The notes: generated by a model not told the origin, from the letters alone. Shown: positions 23,084 through 29,314, counted from the first letter of the stretch. The stretch is 31,042 nucleotides of DNA from DATBLE01 sp046734415 (GCA_046734415.1 JBKPRD010000338.1:1-31042), one strand, 5' to 3'. Program-made: numbers and translations.

Positions 23084-24651
23084 TACTCCTCGACCTCCCG
23101 CGCGTCGAATGTCTCCTTGACGAGCGCGACGAGATCCTCCTCGCTCGCCGGCTCCTCCTCCTCGGCCTCGGCTCCGTTCTCGCCGAGCGCGAACTCGAGC
23201 TCGAGCTTGCGGCCGGTGACCTCGTAGAGCGCCTCGAGCAGGAGGCTCTCGTACTTCTCCTCGGCGAGCTTGCGGTGGAAGTCCGCGCTCGCCGGGAACT
23301 CGAGCGTCAGCCGGTCGCCCTCGAGCGCGACCGGTGTCGCCTCGCCGATCACGGGCGCCGCGTGGATCGCGCGGGTCTGCACCGCGGGAACTACGCTTCG
23401 CTGCCAGACCTCCCGAAGCTGGTCCAGCTCGATGCTCGGCGGCTCGGAAGTTTCGGCGGGAGTGCCTGATACCTCTGTGTCAGGCACTGGTTTTTCGACG
23501 GCGGGGGACGTCTGCGCGCGCTGCTCGAGCTGCTCGAGCCGGTACGAGATCGACTCTGCCGACAGGTCGGCGCCGGGCCGCGTCACCTTGACGAGCGCGA
23601 GCTCGAGCGGCAGCCGCGGGTCGCCGCCCTGCCGCATGTCCTCGACCGCGACCGCGAGCAGGTCGCAGAGCCGGAGAACGGTCGCCTCGCCGAGCTGGTT
23701 CGCCTGCGCGCGCAGACGCTCTCGCGTCTCCTCGGTCACGGGCAGCGTCTCCGGCACCTCGCCCATGTGCTGGACGAGCATCAGGTGCCTGAGGTGCTCG
23801 AGCAGGTCGGTGACGAGCCGGCCGAGATCCTGGCCCTGCTCGGAGAGCTCCTCGACGAAGACGAGCGCACCGGCCGTGTCCCGGTCGACGATCAGGTCGC
23901 AGAGGCGAAAGAGCGCGTCCTCCTCGACCGCGCCGAGCAGCTGCAGTACCGACTGCACCGTGATCTTCCCCTCGGTCGCGGCGGCGAGCTGGTCGAGCGT
24001 CGAGACCGCGTCCCGGAAGCTGCCGCGCGCGGAGCGGGCGATCAGCGAGAGTGCCGCGTCCGGGGCCTCGAAGGTCTCGCCGTCCACGACGGTGCGCAGG
24101 AGCCGGACGAGGTCGGGGAGGCGTGGGCGCGAGAACACGAACGTCTGGCAACGCGAACGGACGGTCGGCAGCACCTTCGCGAGATCGGTCGTGCAGAAGA
24201 CGAAGACAAGGTGCGGCGGGGGCTCCTCGATCAGCTTCAGCAGCGCGTTCCAGGCGGCGTCGGTGAGCTGGTGCGCCTCGTCGAGGATGTAGACCTTGTG
24301 CCGGCCTTCGACGGGCTGCAGCACGGCGCGCTCGCGGATCTCCCGGATGTCGTCGATCCCCCGCTGGGAGGCGGCGTCCATCTCGACGACGTCGAGGGAG
24401 GTGCCGGCGGCGATCGTCACGCACGCGTTGCAGGTGTTGTCGGGATTCGGCGTCGGGCCCTGCGCGCAGTTCAGCGCCTTGGCGAGGATCCGCGCCATCG
24501 AGGTCTTCCCCGTGCCGCGCGGCCCCGCGAACAGGTAGGCCTGCCGTACCTGCCCGGAGGCGATCGCGTTCCTCAGCGTCCGGACGACCGCGTCCTGGCC
24601 GACCACCTCGTCGAAGTCCTGGGGCCGATACTTCCGGTAGAGCGCGGTCAC
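23083..24651 (-). CDS. dnaX: DNA polymerase III subunit gamma/tau
   Basis: 522 residues from GTG 24651 (GTG 24654 possible). The clamp-loader ATPase is clear: YRKYRPQDFDEVVGQ, Walker A GPRGTGKTSMARILA near residue 44, VYILDEAHQLT as Walker B and SRCQTFVFSR for sensor 1 with the SRC motif. The zinc module reads NCAQGPTPNPDNTCNAC: by spacing, the second of the four usual cysteines is Asp 72. A proline-rich linker around residues 390-410 contains a palindromic DNA repeat. The C-terminal part is acidic and variable, shorter than tau of E. coli. No slippery heptamer for a gamma form was recognised. It heads dnaX-ybaB-recR. Confidence 0.95.
   Translation of the reverse strand: MTALYRKYRPQDFDEVVGQDAVVRTLRNAIASGQVRQAYLFAGPRGTGKTSMARILAKALNCAQGPTPNPDNTCNACVTIAAGTSLDVVEMDAASQRGIDDIREIRERAVLQPVEGRHKVYILDEAHQLTDAAWNALLKLIEEPPPHLVFVFCTTDLAKVLPTVRSRCQTFVFSRPRLPDLVRLLRTVVDGETFEAPDAALSLIARSARGSFRDAVSTLDQLAAATEGKITVQSVLQLLGAVEEDALFRLCDLIVDRDTAGALVFVEELSEQGQDLGRLVTDLLEHLRHLMLVQHMGEVPETLPVTEETRERLRAQANQLGEATVLRLCDLLAVAVEDMRQGGDPRLPLELALVKVTRPGADLSAESISYRLEQLEQRAQTSPAVEKPVPDTEVSGTPAETSEPPSIELDQLREVWQRSVVPAVQTRAIHAAPVIGEATPVALEGDRLTLEFPASADFHRKLAEEKYESLLLEALYEVTGRKLELEFALGENGAEAEEEEPASEEDLVALVKETFDAREVEE
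23461..23488 (-). repeat. Palindromic repeat inside dnaX (GTGCC/GGCAC element), copy 2
   Basis: AGTGCCTGA and TCAGGCACT are perfect 9-bp arms around a 10-base spacer. The sequence after the right arm, GGTTTTT, resembles the CGTTTT after copy 1 at 4274-4288. It encodes VPDTEVSGTP in a linker that tolerates insertion. Confidence 0.5.
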
Positions 24652-24726
24652 CACAGCGATTCAAGCAGAAGCGGCAAGCAGTGCCCGGCCACGCAACCTT
24701 CTTCGAAGCGGATCCCCCGGGAGGAA

Positions 24727-24745
24727 CCCGAGCCGCTTGCTCGGG
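24727..24745 (-). terminator. Possible terminator hairpin of the SRP RNA
   Basis: CCCGAGC and GCTCGGG form a perfect 7-bp stem with a 5-base loop right at the 3' end of the SRP RNA on the minus strand. It is followed by TTCCTC, without a real U tract, so termination is uncertain. Confidence 0.35.
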
Positions 24746-24839
24746 CCGGGCCTGACCGCGGCACCTGAGAGGGACTCCTTAGCGCTGCTTCCTTCCGGAC
24801 CTGACGCGGTTCGAAGGCTCCCAGTGCGCGGAACCCGGC
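24745..24839 (-). ncRNA. ffs: Signal recognition particle RNA (small bacterial type)
   Basis: The minus strand contains GTCAGGTCCGGAAGGAAGCA, the strictly conserved loop and asymmetric bulge of SRP RNA helix 8 that binds Ffh. The ends GCCGGG and CCCGGC pair, and inner arms GGGAGCC... and ...GGAGTCCC fit the long hairpin. The length is about 95 bases, as in the 4.5S class without an Alu domain. It lies 94 bases upstream of dnaX on the same strand, a common bacterial arrangement. The ends are set by pairing and may be off by some bases. Confidence 0.9.
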
Positions 24840-25002
24840 CGTCAACGCTGCGCGCTCGGGCCCAGGCCCCGGAAAATCCCGCCCCTCGGGCGGTATTCGG
24901 CCCCGCTGGAGCGGATTGCGGGTTCAGGGAACCGCTAGCTCCCCGCCTAGCGCGACCGGGCGAGGCCAGTGTACTCGCGGTCCGGCCACATGGCGGACGC
25001 GC

Positions 25003-25008
25003 TACCCT
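25003..25008 (+). promoter_or_regulatory. Candidate -10 box for tRNA-Val
   Basis: TACCCT ends 10 bases before the first base of the tRNA. The gap from 24840 to 25018 also holds a CCGCCC/GGGCGG hairpin near 24885; no gene is seen there. Confidence 0.35.
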
Positions 25009-25018
25009 TCTGCTCCCG

Positions 25019-25090
25019 GGGCGCGTAGCTCAGCGGGAGAGCGCCCGCTTCACACGCGGGAGGTCGCTGGTTCGATCCCAGCCGCGCCCA
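25019..25090 (+). tRNA. tRNA-Val (anticodon CAC)
   Basis: Full cloverleaf: acceptor GGGCGCG pairs with CGCGCCC, the D-arm is GCTC...GAGC, the anticodon arm is CCCGC-TTCACAC-GCGGG with anticodon CAC, and the T-arm is GCTGG-TTCGATC-CCAGC. The discriminator is A and CCA is not encoded. It reads GUG codons, which are frequent here. An integrase remnant begins 15 bases beyond its 3' end and points toward it, the usual set-up where an integrative element used the tRNA gene as attachment site. Confidence 0.97.
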
Positions 25091-25104
25091 CTCGAAAGCC
25101 GTCG

Positions 25105-25468
25105 CTAACCGGCGGTTTTCGTTTTCTCGACGGAGAACACGTCGACGGGCTGATCGCCGTTTGTGCCCATTTGTGCCCAATCTGCGCCCTGGAGCAGGGC
25201 GTCCATCCGCGCTCCCGTGTCGCGGCTGCGGGCCATCTTACGTGCGTACACCTCCAGCGCGAGCGCCGACGAGGTGTGCCCCATCTGGCTCATGACATAC
25301 GCCGGTGACGCACCCGCCTCGTAGAGCAGGGAGGCGAACGTGCGCCGGAGCGAGTGGTTCGTGATCCCCGCGCCGATCGGCGGCAGGCCCGCCGCGACGA
25401 GCGCCGCGTTCGCCCGCTCGACCGCCTTCCCGAGCGCGCGGGTGCGGATGTTGTTGCGGTTCAGCGGC
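25105..25468 (-). pseudogene. Tyrosine integrase remnant (C-terminal catalytic part)
   Basis: Only about the last 120 residues of a phage-type integrase remain. NRNNIRTRALGKAVERANAAL is followed by the catalytic HSLRRTFASLLYEAG (H-x-x-R), the MSQMGHTSS histidine box and the nucleophile tyrosine in LALEVYARKM. The core-binding domain and first catalytic arginine are missing. The frame upstream breaks off near 25468, where a plus-strand SDR remnant begins. It ends 15 bases from tRNA-Val and reads toward it, so it is probably the leftover of an element once integrated in that tRNA gene. Not expected to be active. Confidence 0.8.
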
Positions 25469-25591
25469 GGTGCGCTGGATCCGCTGTCAGGTCGGTACAT
25501 CCATGCGGCGACCGACGAGTGGGAATCGATGCCGGAGCGGGTCGAGGAGATTCGCGGCGCCGACCTGAACGCACTGCCGCTGACTCGCTAG
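25469..25591 (+). pseudogene. Short-chain dehydrogenase remnant (C-terminal tail)
   Basis: GALDPLSGRYIHAATDEWES and then MPERVEEIRGADLNALPLTR end at a TAG. This matches the C-terminal tail of actinobacterial SDR oxidoreductases (SGRYIHA... followed by an EEI..DL..L.LR ending). No Rossmann domain precedes it; the sequence to the left is the integrase remnant on the other strand. It is therefore a gene end left by a deletion. About 40 residues only, so the family call is tentative. Confidence 0.5.
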
Positions 25592-25595
25592 ACGT

Positions 25596-25928
25596 CTACG
25601 GCGCGATCACCAGGCGCGTGATCAGACCGTCGTTGCTGGTGAAGTCCCAGCGGAGGTCGGCGACGCCGCCCGGGAAGTTGCCCGTCAGGCGGCCACGCAC
25701 GAGCCGTCGGTTCGGAGCAAGCGCGGTGGTGTCCTCGATCTCGGTTGCATATTCGTAGGTTGACGCCGGTCCGGTGCGCCAGGCGCGGATCTCGTCGGTC
25801 CCGCGCCAGGTCTGCCGCTCGTCCACGACCGTTGCGTTCTCGGCGAAGAGCGCGACCAGCGACTCGTGGTCCCGCGCTGCGTCGAGCTCGAAATATCGCG
25901 AGACGATGTTGTCGATCGAAACGGTCAT
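25596..25928 (-). CDS. SnoaL/NTF2-like protein
   Basis: 110 residues. IVSRYFELDAARDHESLVALFAENATVVDERQ is the opening helix pair and strand of the NTF2 fold, with WRGTDEIRAWR next, and RGRLTGNFPGGVADLRWDF and GLITRLVIAP as the last strands. SnoaL-like proteins include isomerases, hydrolases and non-enzymatic binders; nothing here identifies a substrate. The ATG at 25928 overlaps the stop of the upstream alkyltransferase-like gene (ATGA), so both are translated together. Confidence 0.75.
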   Translation of the reverse strand: MTVSIDNIVSRYFELDAARDHESLVALFAENATVVDERQTWRGTDEIRAWRTGPASTYEYATEIEDTTALAPNRRLVRGRLTGNFPGGVADLRWDFTSNDGLITRLVIAP

Positions 25929-26224
25929 GAGTTCCGAGACGCCTCCGGTAGTCGGGCTGCCGATAGATCGACCCGCTCGCCGCGCATCGAGACCCCTTCG
26001 GCGAGGAGGCGCTTGCGCTGCCGGCGTCCTTCCGGGAGCGTCCCGTCGGCGCGAACGACGCGGTGCCAGGGGAGATCGTGGACGGTCGAGAGGACGTGCC
26101 CTACCAGGCGGGGCGCGCCCGAGTCGATGTCGCCGTAGGTGCGCACGTAGCCCTTGGGGATCGCCTTGACCCGCTCGACGATCCGCTCGATTCGAAGGCT
26201 CCGAGCCTGCTCGGACCCTGCCAC
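25925..26224 (-). CDS. Alkyltransferase-like protein (MGMT family, no active-site cysteine)
   Basis: 99 residues from GTG 26224. The DNA-binding domain of O6-alkylguanine-DNA alkyltransferases is present: IVERVKAIPKGYVRTYGDI, PRLVGHVLSTVH, then PWHRVVRADGTLP. The usual PCHRV has Trp instead of Cys, the mark of alkyltransferase-like (ATL) proteins. These bind bulky O6-alkylguanine lesions and hand them to nucleotide excision repair without removing the alkyl group. Here the arginine finger region (VRADG) and the QRKRLLAEG tail fit too. A TAGACT box lies 7 bases before the GTG, suggesting a leaderless mRNA. It is coupled to the NTF2-like gene. Confidence 0.85.
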   Translation of the reverse strand: MAGSEQARSLRIERIVERVKAIPKGYVRTYGDIDSGAPRLVGHVLSTVHDLPWHRVVRADGTLPEGRRQRKRLLAEGVSMRGERVDLSAARLPEASRNS

Positions 26225-26231
26225 ACCCCTG

Positions 26232-26237
26232 AGTCTA
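26232..26237 (-). promoter_or_regulatory. Candidate -10 box for the alkyltransferase-like gene
   Basis: TAGACT on the minus strand ends 7 bases before GTG 26224, with no ribosome binding site visible. Confidence 0.4.
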
Positions 26238-26268
26238 CGGTCTCGGCTGGCGAGGACGTCGCCGGCCG

Positions 26269-26555
26269 TCAGAAGTGATTCGTGTACGAGATGAAGCGCC
26301 ACCCGTCAGGAGTGGCGAGTAGCTGGTAGCTCGTCCAGGTGTCTCGGACCACCTGCCCGTCAGCGTCGAGCGCATTCCAGTGCACGGTCGCAAAGACGGA
26401 GTGCTCGCCGAGTTGACGAGTGTCCATCTCGACCGGTGTCCACTTGCCGGCGTGCGACGCAAGGCGATAGGAGTGGATGGCCACGGCGAAGTGATCCCGC
26501 ACCGAATTCCGGTCCAGCAGGTGAATCGCCTCCCCCCTCCGGATCGCAAACTTGT
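26269..26555 (-). pseudogene. Truncated NTF2/SnoaL-like gene
   Basis: The C-terminal 95 residues or so read like an NTF2-fold protein: LGEHSVFATVHWNALDADG, VVRDTWTSYQLLATPDGW and RFISYTNHF. The front part (first helices, about 40 residues) is absent, and the frame runs into a palindromic repeat at 26558-26608, whose insertion or an associated deletion probably removed it. An ATG or GTG start within the repeat would give an odd arginine-rich N-terminus. Probably not functional. Confidence 0.6.
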
Positions 26556-26557
26556 TG

Positions 26558-26608
26558 CGGACATGCCGGACGCTGTACGCGCGCGCGCGAGAGTGTCCGA
26601 CATGTCCG
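26558..26608. repeat. 51-bp palindromic element, full copy
   Basis: CGGACATGCCGGAC (26558-26571) and GTCCGACATGTCCG (26595-26608) are inverted arms with 13 of 14 positions matching. The pairing continues inward with mismatches to a CG-repeat centre. Thirty-five bases of the left half recur at 28600-28634. It lies at the broken end of the truncated NTF2-like gene. It is followed by GGTTTT, so it might also stop transcripts. Confidence 0.65.
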
Positions 26609-26718
26609 GGTTTTCGCGCTAACGTGGCCGGGGGCGGGGTCGAACTCCCGGCGCGCCCGGGCGCTTCCCCGCCCACTTCCGGCCTTCTCGATGAATCTAC
26701 CTGCTGCCCAAGCGAGGG

Positions 26719-26724
26719 ACTAGT
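26719..26724 (+). repeat. Target site duplication, left of IS481 element
   Basis: ACTAGT, identical to 27773-27778. It fits NCTAGN, the target rule known for Bordetella IS481. Confidence 0.8.
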
Positions 26725-27772
26725 TGTAGTTCCTTAAGGACGTTGTTCATCCGGGCCTCCTTGGAGGCTGGGGGTGTCGAAGCCACCAGCTCCAAGGAGG
26801 AGATCCGGATGAAGCTGCACGGTAACCATCGGACCTGTCCGAGTAGTCGGCGGTTGATCTGTCGGCGAGTGCTCGAGCAGGGTTGGACGCTGAAGCAGGC
26901 GGCGGAGGCCGCGGGCTGTAGTGAGCGGACGGCAGCGAAGTGGCTGGGTCGATATCGCGATGGTGATCGGCTGTTGTGCGACCGCTCGTCGCGGCCGCTG
27001 CGCTCGCCGTGTCGGCTTACCGCCGAGCGAGTGGCAGCGATCGAGCGGCTGCGGCGGGTGCGGATGACGGCGGCGGAGATCGCCGAGGTGCTCGATCTGC
27101 CGATCTCGACCGTGTCGCTGTGGCTAAAGCGGATCGGGCTGGGGAGGCGCTCGCGGCTGGAGCCGTTGGAGCCCGCGAACCGCTACGAGCGCCGCCACCC
27201 GGGCGAGCTCGTCCACGTCGACATCAAACAGCTCGCGCGGATCTCGGTCCGTGGCGCCGGCCACCGCGTCACCGGCGAGCGCTCGAGCCAACGGCGACCG
27301 TGGATCGACGGGCGGCACAAGGGTGTGAGCGGCTACGAGTATCTCCACGTCATCATCGACGACCACAGCCGCCTCGCCTACGCCGAGATCCTCGATAGCC
27401 TGACCGCCGCCGCGGCTGCCGGCTTCCTCCGACGAGCAGTCGCCTGGTATGCCGAGCGCGGCGTCCACGCGCGAGCGGTGATGAGCGACAACGGCTCTGC
27501 CTACATCAGCCGACTGTACGCGCGCACACTCCGCCAGCTCGGCATCCGTCACTTGCGGATCAAGCCCGGCCGGCCGCGCACGAACGGCAAAGCCGAACGG
27601 CTGATCCAAACCCTGCTCAACGAATGGGCCTACGCCCGCGTCTACCACAGCTCGACCGAACGCACCGCAGCACTGCCGCTCTACCTCAACCGCTACAACT
27701 ACCGACGACCACACGGCAGCCTCGGCCACCAACCACCCGCCTCAAGGCTGAACAACCTTGTTGGTAACTACA
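26725..27772 (+). mobile_element. Complete IS481-family insertion sequence (1048 bp)
   Basis: Bounded by inverted repeats of about 30 bases: the left end starts TGTAGTTCCTTAAGGAC and continues to GTTGTTCA, while the right end, read inward, starts TGTAGTTACCAACAAG and ends in the same GTTGTTCA. It is flanked by 6-bp ACTAGT duplications. It carries one transposase gene in good condition. A hairpin over the ribosome binding site lies near the left end. Length and structure are normal for IS481. The matching ends and intact gene point to recent insertion. Confidence 0.92.
26756..26800 (+). promoter_or_regulatory. Hairpin hiding the transposase ribosome binding site
   Basis: CCTCCTTGGAG (26756-26766) and CTCCAAGGAGG (26790-26800) are perfect 11-bp complements, and CTGG/CCAG extend the stem to 15 bp with one bulged G. 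The right arm contains the Shine-Dalgarno AAGGAGG of the transposase. A transcript entering from outside would fold and be poorly translated, while one starting within the hairpin would not. Confidence 0.75.
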
Positions 27773-27777
27773 ACTAG
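26809..27777 (+). CDS. IS481-family DDE transposase
   Basis: 322 residues from the ATG at 26809. Residues 1-100 hold two helix-turn-helix units (LEQGWTLKQAAEAAGCSERT and MTAAEIAEVLDLPISTVS). The RNase H-like catalytic core has its first Asp in GELVHVDIKQLA, the second in ARAVMSDNGSAY and the Glu in TNGKAERLIQTLLNEWAY, a full DDE set. Ends PLYLNRYNYRRPHGSLGHQPP, typical of IS3/IS481 relatives. The stop codon TAG (27775-27777) lies outside the element, in the duplicated target ACTAGT. Expression is probably limited by the upstream hairpin. Confidence 0.95.
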   Translation: MKLHGNHRTCPSSRRLICRRVLEQGWTLKQAAEAAGCSERTAAKWLGRYRDGDRLLCDRSSRPLRSPCRLTAERVAAIERLRRVRMTAAEIAEVLDLPISTVSLWLKRIGLGRRSRLEPLEPANRYERRHPGELVHVDIKQLARISVRGAGHRVTGERSSQRRPWIDGRHKGVSGYEYLHVIIDDHSRLAYAEILDSLTAAAAAGFLRRAVAWYAERGVHARAVMSDNGSAYISRLYARTLRQLGIRHLRIKPGRPRTNGKAERLIQTLLNEWAYARVYHSSTERTAALPLYLNRYNYRRPHGSLGHQPPASRLNNLVGNYN

Positions 27778-27778
27778 T
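27773..27778 (+). repeat. Target site duplication, right of IS481 element
   Basis: ACTAGT, matching 26719-26724. It also supplies the TAG stop codon of the transposase. Confidence 0.8.
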
Positions 27779-27803
27779 CGGCGCTTTCGGACCAGTCCGT
27801 GGC

Positions 27804-28179
27804 TCACGGAATGAAGTTGACGCCGCTGTATTTGTTGGTGTCAAGAGGGACGAAACCCGACGTCGTAGTAGGGATTCGTCGCGGGGCCGTTTTGCACGAG
27901 GACGCCGAGGCATGTGCATTTCTCGAACTTGGCGTCGCTGACCTCGGCGACGTACGGGCCGGCCCAGTAGGCGCCATCGACCGCTTCGGCGTAGTAGTAA
28001 AACCACCGGTTACTCGTGGGGTTTGCCCTCGACTTGGTCTGTCCCACGTAGAGCTTGCACCACCCGAGGACGTCCCAAGGCTCTCCACACTCGTCGCCGC
28101 ACGCCCAGTCGAGACGCATGTAGGCAACGTAGATCGTGGTCGGATAGGAGTTGTGGAAGTTGACCGTCGAGGCGCCCAT
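27804..28179 (-). pseudogene. DUF1036-like protein with a one-base frameshift near the end
   Basis: As it stands the frame from ATG 28179 ends at 27841 after 112 residues (...YYDVGFRPS). Removing one T from the TTT at 27855-27853 lets it continue as VGFVPLDTNKYSGVNFIP to a stop at 27804, which looks like a natural ending, so one extra base is likely. The body has a WDVLGWCKLYVGQ segment, RWFYYYAEAVDGAYWAGP and FEKCTCLG, reminiscent of DUF1036 proteins (small, cysteine-containing, of unknown function). The start overlaps the stop of the upstream small gene (TGATG). The shift may be real decay or a sequencing error. Confidence 0.5.
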
Positions 28180-28391
28180 CACTTGCCCCTCTGGCTTTCT
28201 TGAATACGATCGGCGAGCGAGCCTTTCGGTACCTCCTCCTCGCGGCGCCTGTGCGGAAACTGCTCCTCTCCCTTTTGCGGAGAGACCTCTTCGCCGGCGT
28301 CGAAACCAGCCTTGACGTGATGGGAGGCCCGATCGACGAACTCGAACGCGTCGTTATCGTGGTCTCCCGCTTCGGGCCGCTTGCGCTTCAT
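28179..28391 (-). CDS. Small charged hypothetical protein
   Basis: 70 residues, very hydrophilic, with RKRPEAGDHDNDAFEFVDRA at the start and a run of Arg and Glu in the middle (HRRREEEVPKG). No membrane segment, no known domain. The ATG at 28391 has a strong ribosome binding site (GGGGGGAA), which supports it as a real gene. It overlaps the DUF1036-like gene downstream, so the two form a small operon. Function unknown. Confidence 0.5.
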   Translation of the reverse strand: MKRKRPEAGDHDNDAFEFVDRASHHVKAGFDAGEEVSPQKGEEQFPHRRREEEVPKGSLADRIQESQRGK

Positions 28392-28599
28392 TGCGTTCCC
28401 CCCTTCGATCCCCGTTTAACCGTCGGAGGCGCGCCAATCGTGCCCGGCGGCGACGGTGCATGAGGACCTTCCGTCATGATCGCACCGGCGCCTTGAACTG
28501 TCAAAAGTCTCCTCTACGAACCGTCAACAGTTTTCCCCTGGGCTGCGGCTCAGGCATGGTGCGGAGACCGTCGGGGGAGCGCGATCGGTACGGTGAGCC

Positions 28600-28634
28600 T
28601 GCGGACATGCCGGACGCTCTACGCTCGCGCGCGA
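28600..28634 (+). repeat. Half copy of the palindromic element
   Basis: Matches 26556-26590 at 33 of 35 positions (TGCGGACATGCCGGACGCT then variable T/G and C/G sites and CGCGCGCGA). The right half of the palindrome is missing. The two copies lie about 2 kb apart on either side of the IS481 element. Confidence 0.65.
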
Positions 28635-28741
28635 TCTGGTGCGCAAAAGTCGGCTGCAGAGCAGAAGCCAGCGCGTTGCGATGGCGCTCAGCATCCGCAG
28701 CTCCTCGTCCCGGCGCGGCCCGCGCTGAGAAGGCCGAACAC

Positions 28742-28771
28742 GCATCCAAAACCGTCTGGGCGCCTGTATCT
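28742..28771 (+). promoter_or_regulatory. Possible ECF-type promoter for the secreted protein/sigma operon
   Basis: GCATCC (28742-28747), 18 bases, GTATCT (28766-28771). The first hexamer resembles the CCATCC -35 of SigK-type promoters, and the operon it precedes encodes an ECF sigma factor with an RskA-like partner. Only a guess without other copies to compare. Confidence 0.25.
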
Positions 28772-28834
28772 CATCTATGAGGCGCGGGTTAGCTTTGACG
28801 TCCGAGTCGCATTCGAGCGGAAGGAGGAATCGGA

Positions 28835-29314
28835 ATGAAAGATCGGCTTCCGGCTAAGCGGCTGCGCGCTGTTTCGTCGCTCATCGTCATTACCGCGGTC
28901 GCAACGCTCGCCACATCGGCTCAGGCAGCGCCAACCGCGGCGGCGCGGCTGACCGTGCGCCCGTCGGAGTACGGGAAGACGCTCTTTGGCCCGAGCGGCA
29001 AGGTGGTCTACGTCTTCGGCGCGGATCGCGGCTCGACCAGCCACTGCTACGGCGTCTGCATGAAGGCGTGGCCCCCACTGCTGACAACAGGTGTGCCGAT
29101 CGCCGGTCGCGGCGTCGAGCAGAAGTTGCTAGGGACGACGAGGCGCAAGAACGGCACGCTGCAGGTGACCTACAAACGTCACCCGCTCTACTACTACGAG
29201 GGCGACAAGGTCGGCAAGATCATGTGCCAGCACGCCAACATGCACGGCGGCCTCTGGCTGATCATCGAGCCAAACGGACAACCGAACACGGCCAAGGGCA
29301 AGATGCACATGTAG
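28835..29314 (+). CDS. Secreted COG4315-type (Lipoprotein_15) protein
   Basis: 159 residues with a signal peptide ending SAQA (about residue 31); no lipobox cysteine, so it is probably released or loosely bound. VVYVFGADRGSTSHCYGVCM carries the conserved Y-x-[FWY]-x-x-D motif and a cysteine pair, followed by KAWPPLLTTG. A second repeat VTYKRHPLYYYEGDKVGKI and GGLWLIIEPNG follows. This is the secreted repeat family of unknown function (PF03640). The C-terminus is rich in His, Met and Lys (KGKMHM), which might bind metal. The ATG at 28835 has GGAAGGAGG 8 bases before it. It precedes the ECF sigma gene by 21 bases. Confidence 0.8.
   Translation: MKDRLPAKRLRAVSSLIVITAVATLATSAQAAPTAAARLTVRPSEYGKTLFGPSGKVVYVFGADRGSTSHCYGVCMKAWPPLLTTGVPIAGRGVEQKLLGTTRRKNGTLQVTYKRHPLYYYEGDKVGKIMCQHANMHGGLWLIIEPNGQPNTAKGKMHM

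Larger units (their letters stand above)
28392..28834. other. Gene-free 443-base gap
   Basis: No convincing gene on either strand. It holds the half copy of the palindromic element (28600-28634), a possible sigma-factor promoter (28742-28771) and, at its right end, a ribosome binding site GGAAGGAGG for the gene at 28835. Base composition is more even than in the neighbours, as in decayed sequence. Confidence 0.5.

Noticed and set aside
26632..26680. tRNA T-arm-like sequence (GGGTCGAACTCCC)
   Set aside because: No acceptor or anticodon arm could be built around it, and the stem has a mismatch.
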